This document shows, in pieces, positions 1 to 8,072 of a stretch of DNA of 64,000 bases (within the stretch, counting starts at the first letter, position 1; every line of letters starts with the position of its first letter). This DNA is from Mucilaginibacter sp. (GTDB lineage Bacteria > Bacteroidota > Bacteroidia > Sphingobacteriales > Sphingobacteriaceae): the NCBI GenBank assembly GCA_031292485.1, contig JARLHA010000041.1, positions 1 to 64,000 on the forward strand, given 5' to 3'. Both the position numbers and the translations under genes were made by a program. Under the pieces are notes generated by a model. That model was not told the DNA's origin. It saw nothing but the letters and a program-made list of their open reading frames with translations, and made no database searches.

Positions 1-1
1 G

Positions 2-76
2 GGTAAATGATGGGGCTCGAACCCACGACCCTCGGTACCACAAACCGATGCTCTAACCAACTGAGCTACATCTACC
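2..76 (-). tRNA. tRNA-His (GTG anticodon)
   Basis: The minus strand folds into a complete cloverleaf. The acceptor stem pairs GTAGATG with CATTTAC, the T arm carries TTCGAGC, and the seven-base anticodon loop TTGTGGT places GTG at positions 34-36. A G immediately 5' of the acceptor stem (complement of base 76) faces C73 (complement of base 2). This extra G-1:C73 pair is the identity element of tRNA-His and independently confirms the GTG reading. CCA is probably not fully encoded, because the window begins one base past C73. Confidence 0.95.
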
Positions 77-88
77 GTGTTGGGATTG

Positions 89-119
89 CAAAAATAGAAA
101 TCTTCGCGCTATTTGCAAA
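89..119 (-). promoter_or_regulatory. Bacteroidetes-type promoter of tRNA-His
   Basis: Read on the minus strand, TTTG (119-116) is followed by 19 bases and then TATTTTTG (96-89). This matches the Bacteroidetes sigma-A consensus TTTG-N19-TAnnTTTG. The expected transcription start falls a few bases before the mature tRNA 5' end. It is the only promoter in the window in which I see both elements at the consensus spacing. Confidence 0.75.
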
Positions 120-293
120 GTCTTTTTTTTATTGTTGAAAAGTTGGAAGGTTGGAAGGTTGAAATGTTGTTGGAAGATGTTGGAAATTACCCACTATCAA
201 CTTAATCAATCACTCACTTAGTCAACTCAATCAACCTGCCGCTAAAATTACAATAGGCTTACCCAATTCCTGTTCAAACACCCAATTAAACTG

Positions 294-301
294 TAAATTT
301 G
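294..301 (+). promoter_or_regulatory. -7 element upstream of the copper ATPase gene
   Basis: TAAATTTG matches the Bacteroidetes -7 consensus TAnnTTTG. It ends only seven bases before the ATG at 309, so the transcript would start almost at the start codon and have little or no leader. I see no good -33 element, so this is a consensus match only. Confidence 0.45.
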
Positions 302-308
302 TATCACT

Positions 309-2396
309 ATGGCAGAGCAATTGGTTGAATTAAATGTAACGGGAATGCACTGTAATAACTGCGCCATGTCTATCCATAAATTATTGGAGAAAAAAGGGCT
401 GAAAGATATTATGGTCGACTTTGCCGGTGAGGAAGTAAAGTTCTCCGGCGGCAGCCCGGATGACCTGCCGGTTATTATAAAAGATATTGAAGGATTAGGC
501 TTTAAAGTGGTGGACGACCCGGCCTTACAGGTTACCCCGTTTTACGATAAGATAGAAAACAAATTCCTGTTCAGCGCCATATTAACTGCTCCGCTCCTGT
601 TGCATATGGTTTTGCCCTGGCATTTTTTGCACAATCCGGTGGTGCAAATGCTCATATGTTTACCGGTTTTTATACTCGGATGTGTGCATTTTGGCAAAAG
701 CGCATTTAACTCGATCAAAGCAGGAATACCTAATATGGACGTGCTGATATTTGTGGGTTCATCAGCTGCTTTTATTTATAGCCTGGTGGGTACCGTCGAA
801 AACATGGGCGAGCGTTACCAGTTTTACGAAACTTGTGCTACTATTATTACGCTGGTTTTACTGGGTAATGTTTTAGAAAAAAGATCGGTCTCCCAAACCA
901 CTTCGGCCGTTAAGGACCTGGTAAAAATACAGCAGGTGAACGCCAACCTGGTGATTAATGGGGGGATAGAAGTGATCAGCGCAAGGGATGTGCGTCCCGG
1001 AGACACATTGTTGGTTAATGAGGGTGATAAGGTACCGGTGGATGGCGAAGTGTTATCGGGTAATGCTTCGGTAAATGAATCGATGCTTACGGGCGAAAGT
1101 ATTCCCGTTGAAAAAGAAAAATATAATAAAGTGATTGGGGGCACCATTGTTGAGCAAGGCAATATCCGGATGATTGCTACCAAAGTGGGCTCAAACACCG
1201 TGCTGGCGCAAATCATCGAACTGATGAAAAAAGCACAGGCCGCTAAACCACCGGTACAAAAACTGGGCGACAAAGTGGCCGCTATATTTGTGCCTGCAGT
1301 TATCCTCATCGCAATTATTACTTTTATCCTAACCTTCTATGCCGGCCACGAAGGCATGCGTATTTCTTTAATGAATGCGGTTGCAGTATTGGTAATCTCC
1401 TGCCCCTGCGCAATGGGCCTTGCTACTCCTACTGCAGTAATGGTGGGCCTGGGCAGGGCTGCTAAAAACGGTATTTTGATAAAGGGAGGCGATACGATCG
1501 AGGCGGTATCGCATGCCAAATATGTGGTGTTTGATAAAACCGGGACATTGACGACAGGTAAGTTCAGCATCAACAATATAAAAGCTGAAGGCGGTGCGGA
1601 TATTGAACAAATAAGAGGCATAATTACCGCTATTGAAGAAAGATCAAACCACCCTATTGCCAAATCGCTGGTAAAAGGGCTTGAAGCGCTCCCCAAGACC
1701 AAATTGATATTAAAATCTGTTAAAGAAGAAAAAGGCCTGGGCATGCGGGCCGAAGATATTGACGGGAACCATTATTTTTTGGGGACGGGCAAGTCAGGCA
1801 TTGAAGGGGAATTTAATTTAACCCTGTATAAAAATCAAAAGCTGCTGGCATTGATAGCCGTTGATGACGAAATTAAACCCGAAGCTGCCAACCTGATCGC
1901 GCAGCTAAAAAAAATGAATATCATCCCGGTTTTGCTGAGTGGCGATAAACACAGCCGTTGCTTAAAGGTAGCGCAGCAAATAGGTATTGATGAAGTGCAT
2001 TCAGAAAAATTGCCGGATGAAAAATTAGTGGTTATTGACATCTATCGCCAAAAGGGTAAAACCATCATGATTGGTGATGGCATCAATGATGCCCCTGCCC
2101 TTACCAAAGCCGATGTGGGCGTTTCCATGAACGATTCGAGCCAGGTAGCTATACAATCGGCCCGCGTTGTTCTGCTAAATACCGATCTGAATTCGGTTGT
2201 GAAGTTTTTACAAATCAGCAGGCATACCCTAATCACCATCAAACAAAACCTTTTCTGGGCATTTGCCTACAACGTTGTAGCCATACCTATCGCCGCTTTA
2301 GGCTTTTTAAACCCAATGGTGGGCGCCTTCGCGATGGCATTTTCTGATGTAGTAGTGATTGGAAATTCTTTGCGATTGAAAAGGAAGAGACTATAG
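309..2396 (+). CDS. copA: Copper-translocating P1B-type ATPase
   Basis: This is a heavy-metal pump that uses ATP to export Cu(I) across the inner membrane. The 695-residue protein begins with one heavy-metal-associated domain carrying GMHCNNC (residues 12-18). It then has transmembrane helices, the actuator TGES loop at about 261-264, the intramembrane CPC metal site at 365-367, the phosphorylated Asp409 in DKTGTLT, and the hinge GDGINDAPA from 589. CPC together with a GMxCxxC domain points to Cu(I) or Ag(I) rather than zinc. The length suits a single-domain CopA. No copper chaperone or regulator gene is adjacent. Substrate is inferred from the motifs. Confidence 0.9.
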   Translation: MAEQLVELNVTGMHCNNCAMSIHKLLEKKGLKDIMVDFAGEEVKFSGGSPDDLPVIIKDIEGLGFKVVDDPALQVTPFYDKIENKFLFSAILTAPLLLHMVLPWHFLHNPVVQMLICLPVFILGCVHFGKSAFNSIKAGIPNMDVLIFVGSSAAFIYSLVGTVENMGERYQFYETCATIITLVLLGNVLEKRSVSQTTSAVKDLVKIQQVNANLVINGGIEVISARDVRPGDTLLVNEGDKVPVDGEVLSGNASVNESMLTGESIPVEKEKYNKVIGGTIVEQGNIRMIATKVGSNTVLAQIIELMKKAQAAKPPVQKLGDKVAAIFVPAVILIAIITFILTFYAGHEGMRISLMNAVAVLVISCPCAMGLATPTAVMVGLGRAAKNGILIKGGDTIEAVSHAKYVVFDKTGTLTTGKFSINNIKAEGGADIEQIRGIITAIEERSNHPIAKSLVKGLEALPKTKLILKSVKEEKGLGMRAEDIDGNHYFLGTGKSGIEGEFNLTLYKNQKLLALIAVDDEIKPEAANLIAQLKKMNIIPVLLSGDKHSRCLKVAQQIGIDEVHSEKLPDEKLVVIDIYRQKGKTIMIGDGINDAPALTKADVGVSMNDSSQVAIQSARVVLLNTDLNSVVKFLQISRHTLITIKQNLFWAFAYNVVAIPIAALGFLNPMVGAFAMAFSDVVVIGNSLRLKRKRL

Positions 2397-2404
2397 TACA
2401 GCCT

Positions 2405-2496
2405 CCTAACCCCATAAAGGGGGAACAATGATGTTTATATCGTAGTTTATTGTTTATTTTGTGGATTAACTTTTACTCCCCTTTTAGGGGGCTGGG
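2405..2496. repeat. G/C-block inverted repeat between copA and rnhA
   Basis: The arm at 2405-2424 (CCTAACCCCATAAAGGGGGA) is matched in imperfect reverse complement at 2477-2496 (TCCCCTTTTAGGGGGCTGGG). Each arm also has its own short CCCC..GGGG palindrome. The right arm lies just before the rnhA start codon. Similar G/C-block palindromes occur at 37603-37620 and 44052-44068, so this looks like a dispersed intergenic repeat rather than a gene-specific signal. Confidence 0.6.
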
Positions 2497-2502
2497 GGGC
2501 AA

Positions 2503-2973
2503 ATGATCGAAATTTTTACAGACGGTGCATCAAGCGGCAACCCGGGGCCGGGCGGATATGGGGTAATCCTGCGCTCAGGAAAACATTATAAAGAACTTTC
2601 AGAGGGGTTCAGAAAAACTACCAATAACCGCATGGAACTACTGGCGGTTATCAAAGGGCTTGAAGCTTTAAAAACAGCTAACCAGGAAGTAACCATTTTC
2701 TCCGACTCGAAATATGTGATTGATGCCATCGAGAAAAGATGGGTTTACGGCTGGCTGCAAAAAGGTTTTGCCGGCAAGAAAAACAAAGACCTCTGGCTCC
2801 GTTACCTTGATATCAGCAAAATACATAAAATTAAGTTTGTTTGGGTACGCGGCCATGCCGGCCATCCTGAAAACGAACGCTGTGACGAACTGGCCGTTGC
2901 GGCTGGGAAGCAGAAAACGTTATTAATAGATTCACTGTTCGAATTGGAAAATTCGAAGATAAATCTTCTTTAG
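2503..2973 (+). CDS. rnhA: Ribonuclease HI
   Basis: The enzyme degrades the RNA strand of RNA-DNA hybrids, such as R-loops and primer remnants, in the cytoplasm. The 156-residue protein starts with MIEIFTDGASSGNPGPGGYG, the classic RNase H1 opening. The four carboxylates of the active site can be assigned as Asp7, Glu45, Asp68 and Asp128, with the mobile His118 in VRGHAGH. The basic segment around residues 78-93 fits the handle region of bacterial RNase HI. It has the usual length and no fused hybrid-binding domain. Confidence 0.95.
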   Translation: MIEIFTDGASSGNPGPGGYGVILRSGKHYKELSEGFRKTTNNRMELLAVIKGLEALKTANQEVTIFSDSKYVIDAIEKRWVYGWLQKGFAGKKNKDLWLRYLDISKIHKIKFVWVRGHAGHPENERCDELAVAAGKQKTLLIDSLFELENSKINLL

Positions 2974-3062
2974 TTGGCAGCCAGCCTGCCGCAGGCCGGT
3001 TCTAAGCTTGCAGTGGGCAGACAAATTTCGCTGCAAACTGCGCACTTCCAACTGCAAACTAA

Positions 3063-4112
3063 TTATTGTAGCTCCACCACCCCTTCAAAATTTCTCTTCG
3101 TTACCTGGGGCGAGAAGCACGCCATCATTTCTTCAGCTTTCCTGACCATATTTTCGGAACCGATGAATACGGCAGAACGCTGGTGCAATTCTTTCACATC
3201 TAAGCCTAAAATACGTTGGTAGCCATTACTCGCCAAACCGCCTGCCTGCTCAATGATAAAGGCCATGGGGTTACATTCGTACACCAAACGCAGTTTACCG
3301 TTCGCGGCACCCGCGGTTACCGGGTAAATAAAAATGCCGCCTTTTATCAAGTTGCGGTGAATATCGGCCACCATGGAACCGATATATCTGGAAGTATATG
3401 GCCTGTTTGTCTTTTTATCCTCCACCTGGCAATACTTGATGTATTTTTTTACTCCATCCGGAAAATGGCTGTAATACCCCTCATTAATTGAGTAAATGGT
3501 CCCCTCTTTCGGAATTTTCATATCCGGGTGCGAGAGACAAAACTCGCCAATGGAGGGGTCGAGGGTAAAGCCGTTTACCCCTTTGCCTGTAGTATAAACC
3601 AGCATGGTTGATGAACCATAGATCACATAGCCGGCTGCCACCTGCTCGGTGCCATTTTGTAAAACATCATCAATCGTTGCCTTCCCGTTGATTGATTTGC
3701 GACGGTAGATAGAAAAAATAGTACCAACCGCAACATTTACATCGATATTTGACGAACCGTCCAGCGGGTCCATCGCTACAATGTATTTAGCATCTTTGGA
3801 AATATCAGATTCAATGGGGATATATTCATCATTTTCTTCGGAAGCGACAATGCAACATTCGCCGCCGTGTTTTAAGGCTGATATAAATTGTTCGTTGGCA
3901 TAAACGTCCAGCTTTTTTTGGCCCTCGCCCTGGATATTGGTGGTACCGGCTTCCCCCAAAATATCGGCGAGGCCTGCCTTGTTCACTTCACGGTTAACAA
4001 TCTTGGCGGCAATGCCGATGTCTCGCAACAGGCGCGACAGTTCACCTTTGGCATAAGGGAAGTCGGCCTGTTTTTCGATGATAAACTGGCCTAAGGTTTT
4101 AGCGATCTTCAT
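3063..4112 (-). CDS. fbp: Class 1 fructose-1,6-bisphosphatase
   Basis: This gluconeogenic enzyme hydrolyses fructose-1,6-bisphosphate to fructose-6-phosphate and uses Mg2+. The 349-residue protein has the metal-binding acidic pair in ASEEND at about 90-95, and the [10 protein letters not shown] signature with Asp115 and Asp118. Near the C-terminus [21 protein letters not shown] is typical of the family's catalytic and sugar-binding strand. Class 1 assignment follows from the DPLDGSSN signature. It is followed at short distance by convergent rnhA. The ATG at 4112 fits the expected N-terminus. Confidence 0.95.
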   Translation of the reverse strand: MKIAKTLGQFIIEKQADFPYAKGELSRLLRDIGIAAKIVNREVNKAGLADILGEAGTTNIQGEGQKKLDVYANEQFISALKHGGECCIVASEENDEYIPIESDISKDAKYIVAMDPLDGSSNIDVNVAVGTIFSIYRRKSINGKATIDDVLQNGTEQVAAGYVIYGSSTMLVYTTGKGVNGFTLDPSIGEFCLSHPDMKIPKEGTIYSINEGYYSHFPDGVKKYIKYCQVEDKKTNRPYTSRYIGSMVADIHRNLIKGGIFIYPVTAGAANGKLRLVYECNPMAFIIEQAGGLASNGYQRILGLDVKELHQRSAVFIGSENMVRKAEEMMACFSPQVTKRNFEGVVELQ

Positions 4113-4137
4113 AGGTACTTAGTGTATTTAATACGTA

Positions 4138-4629
4138 CTATCTTTGCATTTCAATAAGGTCGAAGGTATGGATTTTTTCTTCAGAAATGCAAAATCTAAC
4201 TAAAGTTCGTACTTTATGCCAGCCCTGTTTTCCGGCTGCGCCGGGGTTTATATGTAAACAATTGATCTTTTTGTCGTAAATAACCTTTAAAATATGCGAG
4301 TGGCCGCAGATAAATAAATTTGGAGGCTTAGTGTATATTTCACGCTTTACCAGCGGACTGTAATGATCGGGGTAGCCGCCAATATGCGTCATCCACACAT
4401 CCACTTTTTCACAGTTAAACCGCAGGTTTTCGGGGAAGTTTTGGCGAATATCAGGCCCGTCAATATTTCCGTAAACGCCTTTGAGCGGCTTAAAGGCAGC
4501 CAGCTTTTCGGCAACTTCCATGCTGCCAAAATCGCCGGCATGCCAGATTTCGTCGCAGTTTTCAAAATGTTTTAAAATCGTGTCATCAATGTAGCTGTGG
4601 GTATCAGAAATAAGACCTATTTTAACCAT
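4138..4629 (-). CDS. YfcE-family metallophosphoesterase
   Basis: This is a small calcineurin-like phosphodiesterase of the YfcE/MJ0936 family. The 163-residue protein carries the family metal ligands in order: ISDTH (residues 8-12), HAGDFGS, GNID, THIGG, CGHSH and HINPGA. The family hydrolyses phosphodiester test substrates with Mn2+ or similar metals, but the natural substrate is usually unknown. It is the last gene of a tight minus-strand group with the membrane protein and methyltransferase genes at 4644-5637. Confidence 0.88.
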   Translation of the reverse strand: MVKIGLISDTHSYIDDTILKHFENCDEIWHAGDFGSMEVAEKLAAFKPLKGVYGNIDGPDIRQNFPENLRFNCEKVDVWMTHIGGYPDHYSPLVKREIYTKPPNLFICGHSHILKVIYDKKINCLHINPGAAGKQGWHKVRTLVRFCISEEKIHTFDLIEMQR

Positions 4630-4643
4630 ATATAAGGTATCAT

Positions 4644-4931
4644 TTAAAACTTAACTATCATAAGGATTATAACTCCAATGTATAAAACGGCCATCGTACC
4701 GGAAATTATTGTATTTAATAAATATTTCTTCCTTCGATTAAGAAAAACAGAAAGTGTAAATACTATTATATAGCATAAAAGGTAAACGAAAACGCTTTGC
4801 TCTAAGGGGAATATCCGACTAGTATTCACACCAAGTTTATTAAATTGCATACAGTCTCTAAAAATAACCCACACTACGTTGGCTATTGCAGCAAGCATTA
4901 AATAGGTTAAGGTATTTGATAATTGCTTCAT
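4644..4931 (-). CDS. Small three-helix membrane protein, function unknown
   Basis: The 95-residue protein has three clear hydrophobic segments at about residues 7-25, 45-63 and 71-93, separated by short charged loops (RRKK at about 66-69). I do not recognise the family. It starts one base after the stop codon of the downstream-numbered trmN gene and ends 14 bases before the phosphoesterase start, so the three genes are probably one transcript. Low G+C relative to neighbours may indicate weak selection or later acquisition. Confidence 0.7.
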   Translation of the reverse strand: MKQLSNTLTYLMLAAIANVVWVIFRDCMQFNKLGVNTSRIFPLEQSVFVYLLCYIIVFTLSVFLNRRKKYLLNTIISGTMAVLYIGVIILMIVKF

Positions 4932-4932
4932 C

Positions 4933-5637
4933 CTAAAAAGCTAAAAAATAAGGCTGCAGCAATTGTTTATAGTCTTCGGAATAGATATTCACATCTTTAT
5001 ATATAATCAACAGACCCGTTTCAGGAAGAATTTTACTAAAGCCAAAACATAAAACAACCCGATGGGCGGCAGAATCCCGGTACGAATAAATGTCGATTTT
5101 TCTTTGCAGGTGTATATCGTTTTTCGTCATTAGCTTTGTAACAAGGATTGCTGTATCTAACGCTAATACCAGCCAGCAAGACCCTTTATCCGCCAAATGC
5201 AAGGATACATCTTTCACCAACTCCTCAAAGAAATCTACCTCACTATGCTTTGCCAACGACTTCTTTTTTTTAGGGGATTCAAGTGAATTAATATAAAAAG
5301 GGGGATTTGATATGATAAGGTCATACTTATTTTCAGGATGTTCTTTAAAAAAAGCCCCTATGCCTGAAGAATAAATATTGAGCCTGTCGTGAAAAACGGA
5401 GTTTTTAAAATTCCGCCCCGCTGTTTTTGCTGCTGATTCATCAATCTCAACTGCATCGATTTGCGCATTGGTAAATTTTTGCGCCAGCATTAACGCTATC
5501 ACACCCGTACCGGTGCCAATATCCAATATTTTTTCAGGATCATCGGCCTGCACTATCGCGCCAAGCAAAACCCCGTCGGTATTGATCTTCATGGCGCAGC
5601 CGCTTTGGTCGACGCTGAATTGTTTGAAGTGAAACAT
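4933..5637 (-). CDS. tRNA1(Val) (adenine(37)-N6)-methyltransferase, TrmN6/YfiC type
   Basis: This is an SAM-dependent methyltransferase that modifies A37 next to the anticodon of tRNA-Val in characterised homologues. The 234-residue protein has motif I DIGTGTGVIAL (residues 39-49), the acidic strand end VEIDE (about 63-67), and the catalytic NPPFY (111-115). NPPFY is the hallmark of N6-adenine methyltransferases of the TrmN6 group. Length and order match E. coli YfiC. It leads a three-gene minus-strand group. The exact tRNA target is inferred from the family. Confidence 0.87.
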   Translation of the reverse strand: MFHFKQFSVDQSGCAMKINTDGVLLGAIVQADDPEKILDIGTGTGVIALMLAQKFTNAQIDAVEIDESAAKTAGRNFKNSVFHDRLNIYSSGIGAFFKEHPENKYDLIISNPPFYINSLESPKKKKSLAKHSEVDFFEELVKDVSLHLADKGSCWLVLALDTAILVTKLMTKNDIHLQRKIDIYSYRDSAAHRVVLCFGFSKILPETGLLIIYKDVNIYSEDYKQLLQPYFLAF

Positions 5638-5740
5638 GTATAGACGTAAAAATAAAGAAATTACAACGCCGCTGTAACAAATTTTAAAAGAAGATACCTA
5701 TTGGATATAAAAGCAGTAAATTAAATGATGATTTTTAAAC

Positions 5741-6250
5741 ATGGATACTAAACAAACCCGCTTTCTGCAGCTGATTGAGGAAAACAAGGGTATCCTGTTT
5801 AAGATCTGCAAAATTTACCAGGATGATCCGGAAGACCGCGACGACCTGTTGCAGGAAATGACATTACAACTTTGGCTTGCTTTCGACTCATACAGGGGCG
5901 AAAGTAAATTCAGCACCTGGATGTACAGAGTGGCACTTAATACAGCCATTGTGTTTTTTAAGAAACAAAAGCGGCGACCTGATAACGAAAAAATACCGAT
6001 TGGGTTTGATAAGGCTCAAGAAAACACCTTAGCCGGTGAAAAAGAAGAGCAACTGACCGTATTTTATAAAGCTGTACAGCAGTTAAACAAGGTAGAAAAA
6101 GCATTGGTATACCTGTACATGGAAGATGTGCCCTATGACGACATTGCCGCAAACCTTGGCATTACACCAATAAACGTGCGGGTAAGGATAAACCGCCTTA
6201 AAACTAAATTAAAAGAGATAATTAATAATATGAATTATGAATATAGATGA
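5741..6250 (+). CDS. ECF-subfamily RNA polymerase sigma factor
   Basis: The 169-residue protein is a two-domain extracytoplasmic-function sigma factor. Region 2 covers about residues 9-80, with DLLQEMTLQLWLAFDSYRG and FSTWMYRVALNTA contacting the -10 element. Region 4 covers about 100-155, with YDDIAANLGITPINVRVRINRLK as the helix-turn-helix. It overlaps the following membrane-protein gene by 14 bases, which suggests translational coupling. In Bacteroidetes such pairs usually mean a sigma factor and its membrane-bound control protein. The target regulon cannot be read from the sequence. Confidence 0.92.
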   Translation: MDTKQTRFLQLIEENKGILFKICKIYQDDPEDRDDLLQEMTLQLWLAFDSYRGESKFSTWMYRVALNTAIVFFKKQKRRPDNEKIPIGFDKAQENTLAGEKEEQLTVFYKAVQQLNKVEKALVYLYMEDVPYDDIAANLGITPINVRVRINRLKTKLKEIINNMNYEYR

Positions 6251-6866
6251 TTTAAAGGGTGCCTGGAAAAATGATAACCCAAAAGACGATAACCAAACTA
6301 CCAGGAGTATTTTTTTTGAAAAATCTCTTTCCCCTGTTACCCGGATACGGAGAAACATGAAGACGGAGTTTATAGCAGTACTGATATCCTATACTATGTT
6401 TACAGCATTGATGTTTTACGGATTGCAATCTGTCGTATTTTTTAACCTTGCAAGCATTTTCATGTTTATCATCATCGTGCTGAATAGTTTTTATTATTTC
6501 CGGTTTTACATCTTCTACAAGTCGATCAGCCGTTATGACCTCAATATAAAAAACAGCATAAGTAAGATCACCTACGAGCTGGAACTTAATGCCGAAATTT
6601 ACAAAACTTACAATTTTTGTGTTACTCCCTTAGCGGTATTGATAACTTTTATATTATTGTGTGGTAACCGGGGGATCGGGTTTATGCAATACCTTTTGGC
6701 CTCAAATGTTTTTACCTCCCCCTGGAATTTACCAATCGCGTTTGCTGTAATATTAATCTCATTTATTATAACCTATGTCTGTATTAATCATCATGTACGC
6801 ACCCAATATGGCAGGTACATCAATGAACTTAAACAAATAATGGAAGATTTGGGGGATGAGGGATAG
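6237..6866 (+). CDS. Membrane protein coupled to the ECF sigma factor, possible anti-sigma
   Basis: The 209-residue protein has a soluble N-terminus (MNIDDLKGAWKN, residues 1-40) and four hydrophobic segments at about 45-65, 69-90, 127-144 and 164-184. It ends in a short acidic cytoplasmic tail. No zinc-binding HxxxCxxC motif of classical anti-sigma factors is present. The 14-base overlap with the sigma gene is the main evidence for a regulatory role. The N-terminal WK segment resembles cytoplasmic helices of other Bacteroidetes sigma-linked proteins, but this is an inference. Confidence 0.7.
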   Translation: MNIDDLKGAWKNDNPKDDNQTTRSIFFEKSLSPVTRIRRNMKTEFIAVLISYTMFTALMFYGLQSVVFFNLASIFMFIIIVLNSFYYFRFYIFYKSISRYDLNIKNSISKITYELELNAEIYKTYNFCVTPLAVLITFILLCGNRGIGFMQYLLASNVFTSPWNLPIAFAVILISFIITYVCINHHVRTQYGRYINELKQIMEDLGDEG

Positions 6867-6961
6867 ATAAATCAAATTTGAAAACCACTTGGATTAATTA
6901 ACAACATGGTGTTCCTAAAACGTAAAAATTATTTGAACGATCTATACTGCTGTTAAAATAG

Positions 6962-6969
6962 TAAATTTG
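6962..6969 (+). promoter_or_regulatory. -7 element upstream of the DUF4160 gene
   Basis: TAAATTTG matches TAnnTTTG and lies 15 bases before the ATG at 6985. It would serve both the DUF4160 and DUF2442 genes. A TTTG at 6932-6935 is too far upstream to be a good -33 partner. Confidence 0.45.
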
Positions 6970-6984
6970 TTATTAAATTAAAAT

Positions 6985-7218
6985 ATGCCAGAGTTATTTA
7001 GATTTTTCGGTATCAGATTTTTCTTCTTTAGTAATGAGCATTTGCCAATCCATGTACATATTGAAAATGCAGATGGTGACGCAAAATTCGAAATCAATCC
7101 TATTAAGCTTGTCAGTAACAATGGCATGAAAAATAAGGACCTTAAACTTGCTGAAAGCATTATTGAAGATAATGAGGAATTAATTGAAAAACGGTGGAAA
7201 GAGTATTTTAAAAAATAA
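6985..7218 (+). CDS. DUF4160 domain protein
   Basis: The 77-residue protein starts MPELFRFFGIRFFFFSNEH and contains LPIHVHIENADGDAKF, the core of DUF4160. The family binds no known ligand, but its genes are very often paired with DUF2442 genes, as here. The C-terminus is basic and helical (EKRWKEYFKK). The next gene starts four bases after its stop codon, so the two are almost certainly co-translated. The arrangement resembles a toxin-antitoxin cassette, but that function is not established for the family. Confidence 0.85.
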   Translation: MPELFRFFGIRFFFFSNEHLPIHVHIENADGDAKFEINPIKLVSNNGMKNKDLKLAESIIEDNEELIEKRWKEYFKK

Positions 7219-7222
7219 TACC

Positions 7223-7453
7223 ATGATCATAATCAAATCAGTTTCATTCGAAAACAACAATATCATTGTTCAAATGAGTAATGGCAAGATCATAGAAACT
7301 CCTATTAATTATTATCCAAACTTAAGTAAGGGTACCAAAACACAAATGGACAACTATGAAATAAAGGGAGGTGGAAGGTGGATACATTGGGAGGAGTTGG
7401 ATGAAGATCTCTCGGCAGAAGGCTTTTTATCTATGGAAAAAACACGGCACTAA
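7223..7453 (+). CDS. DUF2442 domain protein
   Basis: I place the start at the ATG at 7223, which gives 76 residues beginning MIIIKSVSFENNNIIVQMSN. This is the normal opening of DUF2442. A longer frame from 7184 overlaps the DUF4160 gene by 35 bases and adds a non-conserved leader, so I rejected it. The middle segment with IETPINYYPNLSKG is typical of the family's conserved hydrophobic and Pro-containing core. The partner of the preceding gene; possible DNA-binding or antitoxin role is only inferred from the pairing. Confidence 0.83.
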   Translation: MIIIKSVSFENNNIIVQMSNGKIIETPINYYPNLSKGTKTQMDNYEIKGGGRWIHWEELDEDLSAEGFLSMEKTRH

Positions 7454-7463
7454 AGCGAAATAT

Positions 7464-7853
7464 CTATTTCTCATAAAACTCAACCGGCAGGCCATCCGGG
7501 TCGGCAAAAAAAGTAAAACGTTTGCCTGTAAATTCATCTATCCTGATAGGTTCAACAAATACCCCGACGGCGTGCATGTGGCTTACCGCGTCATCTATAT
7601 TATCCACTTCAAAAGCCAGGTGGCGTAGGCCTGCGGCCTCGGGGCGGGATGGCCGGGCCGGAGGTTCCGGAAATGAAAAAAGCTCGACCTGGTATTGTTT
7701 TCCCACTTCCAGGTCGAGCTTGTATGAGTTTCTTGCTTCGCGATAAACTTCCCTTATGATTTTAAAACCAAGTATTTCGCTATAAAAATGCTTCGATTTC
7801 TCATAGTCGGAACAGATAATGGCAATGTGATGTACGCGGTTAAGTTTAAGCAT
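7464..7853 (-). CDS. VOC-family protein (glyoxalase/YaeR-like)
   Basis: The 129-residue protein has one complete pair of beta-alpha-beta-beta-beta modules of the vicinal-oxygen-chelate fold. HHIAIICSDYEKSKHFYSE opens the first, and GLRHLAFEVDNIDDAVSHM the second, ending with FADPDGLPVEFYEK. Metal ligands can be assigned as His8 or His9, the Glu in QVELFSF, the His in LRHLAF and the terminal Glu. It matches the YaeR/SMU1112c-like group, whose substrates are unknown. The gene overlaps the HicB-like gene by eight bases, so the two are probably co-transcribed. Confidence 0.85.
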   Translation of the reverse strand: MLKLNRVHHIAIICSDYEKSKHFYSEILGFKIIREVYREARNSYKLDLEVGKQYQVELFSFPEPPARPSRPEAAGLRHLAFEVDNIDDAVSHMHAVGVFVEPIRIDEFTGKRFTFFADPDGLPVEFYEK

Positions 7854-8061
7854 GCTGAGGAACAGCTATTTCCACCTCGGTTATAAAGTATTCAACAGCA
7901 ATTTCCCCTTCTTTAAACACACCGTCAGAAATGTGCTGACTGATACCTTTTGCTTTTGGCATTTCCTCTCCATCATTTGCCATGGCTTCGAGGTGCAACT
8001 GCAAAGATTCTTTTATTTGTGATGCGGTATCTTCAACCGTTTTGATTTCCTTTATTTTCAC
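7846..8061 (-). CDS. Short HicB-like protein, probably truncated
   Basis: The 71-residue frame starts at a GTG (8061-8059) and contains IKESLQLHLEAMANDGEEMP, which matches the middle of HicB antitoxins, followed by an EYFITEVEIAVP strand like the end of the HicB fold. The first beta strands of a full HicB domain are missing, and there is no DNA-binding extension and no HicA toxin gene nearby. It lies 11 bases after purL. I read it as an orphan or decayed HicB-type gene. An alternative is a distinct small protein that reuses part of the fold. Confidence 0.55.
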   Translation of the reverse strand: MKIKEIKTVEDTASQIKESLQLHLEAMANDGEEMPKAKGISQHISDGVFKEGEIAVEYFITEVEIAVPQHA

Positions 8062-8072
8062 TTTTCGTATAA

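Noticed and set aside
824..1309. 161-residue minus-strand frame inside copA
   Set aside because: It is a shadow of a strongly conserved gene, with low-complexity composition and no domain.
7184..7222. Longer DUF2442 frame
   Set aside because: It overlaps the DUF4160 gene and adds residues not seen in the family.
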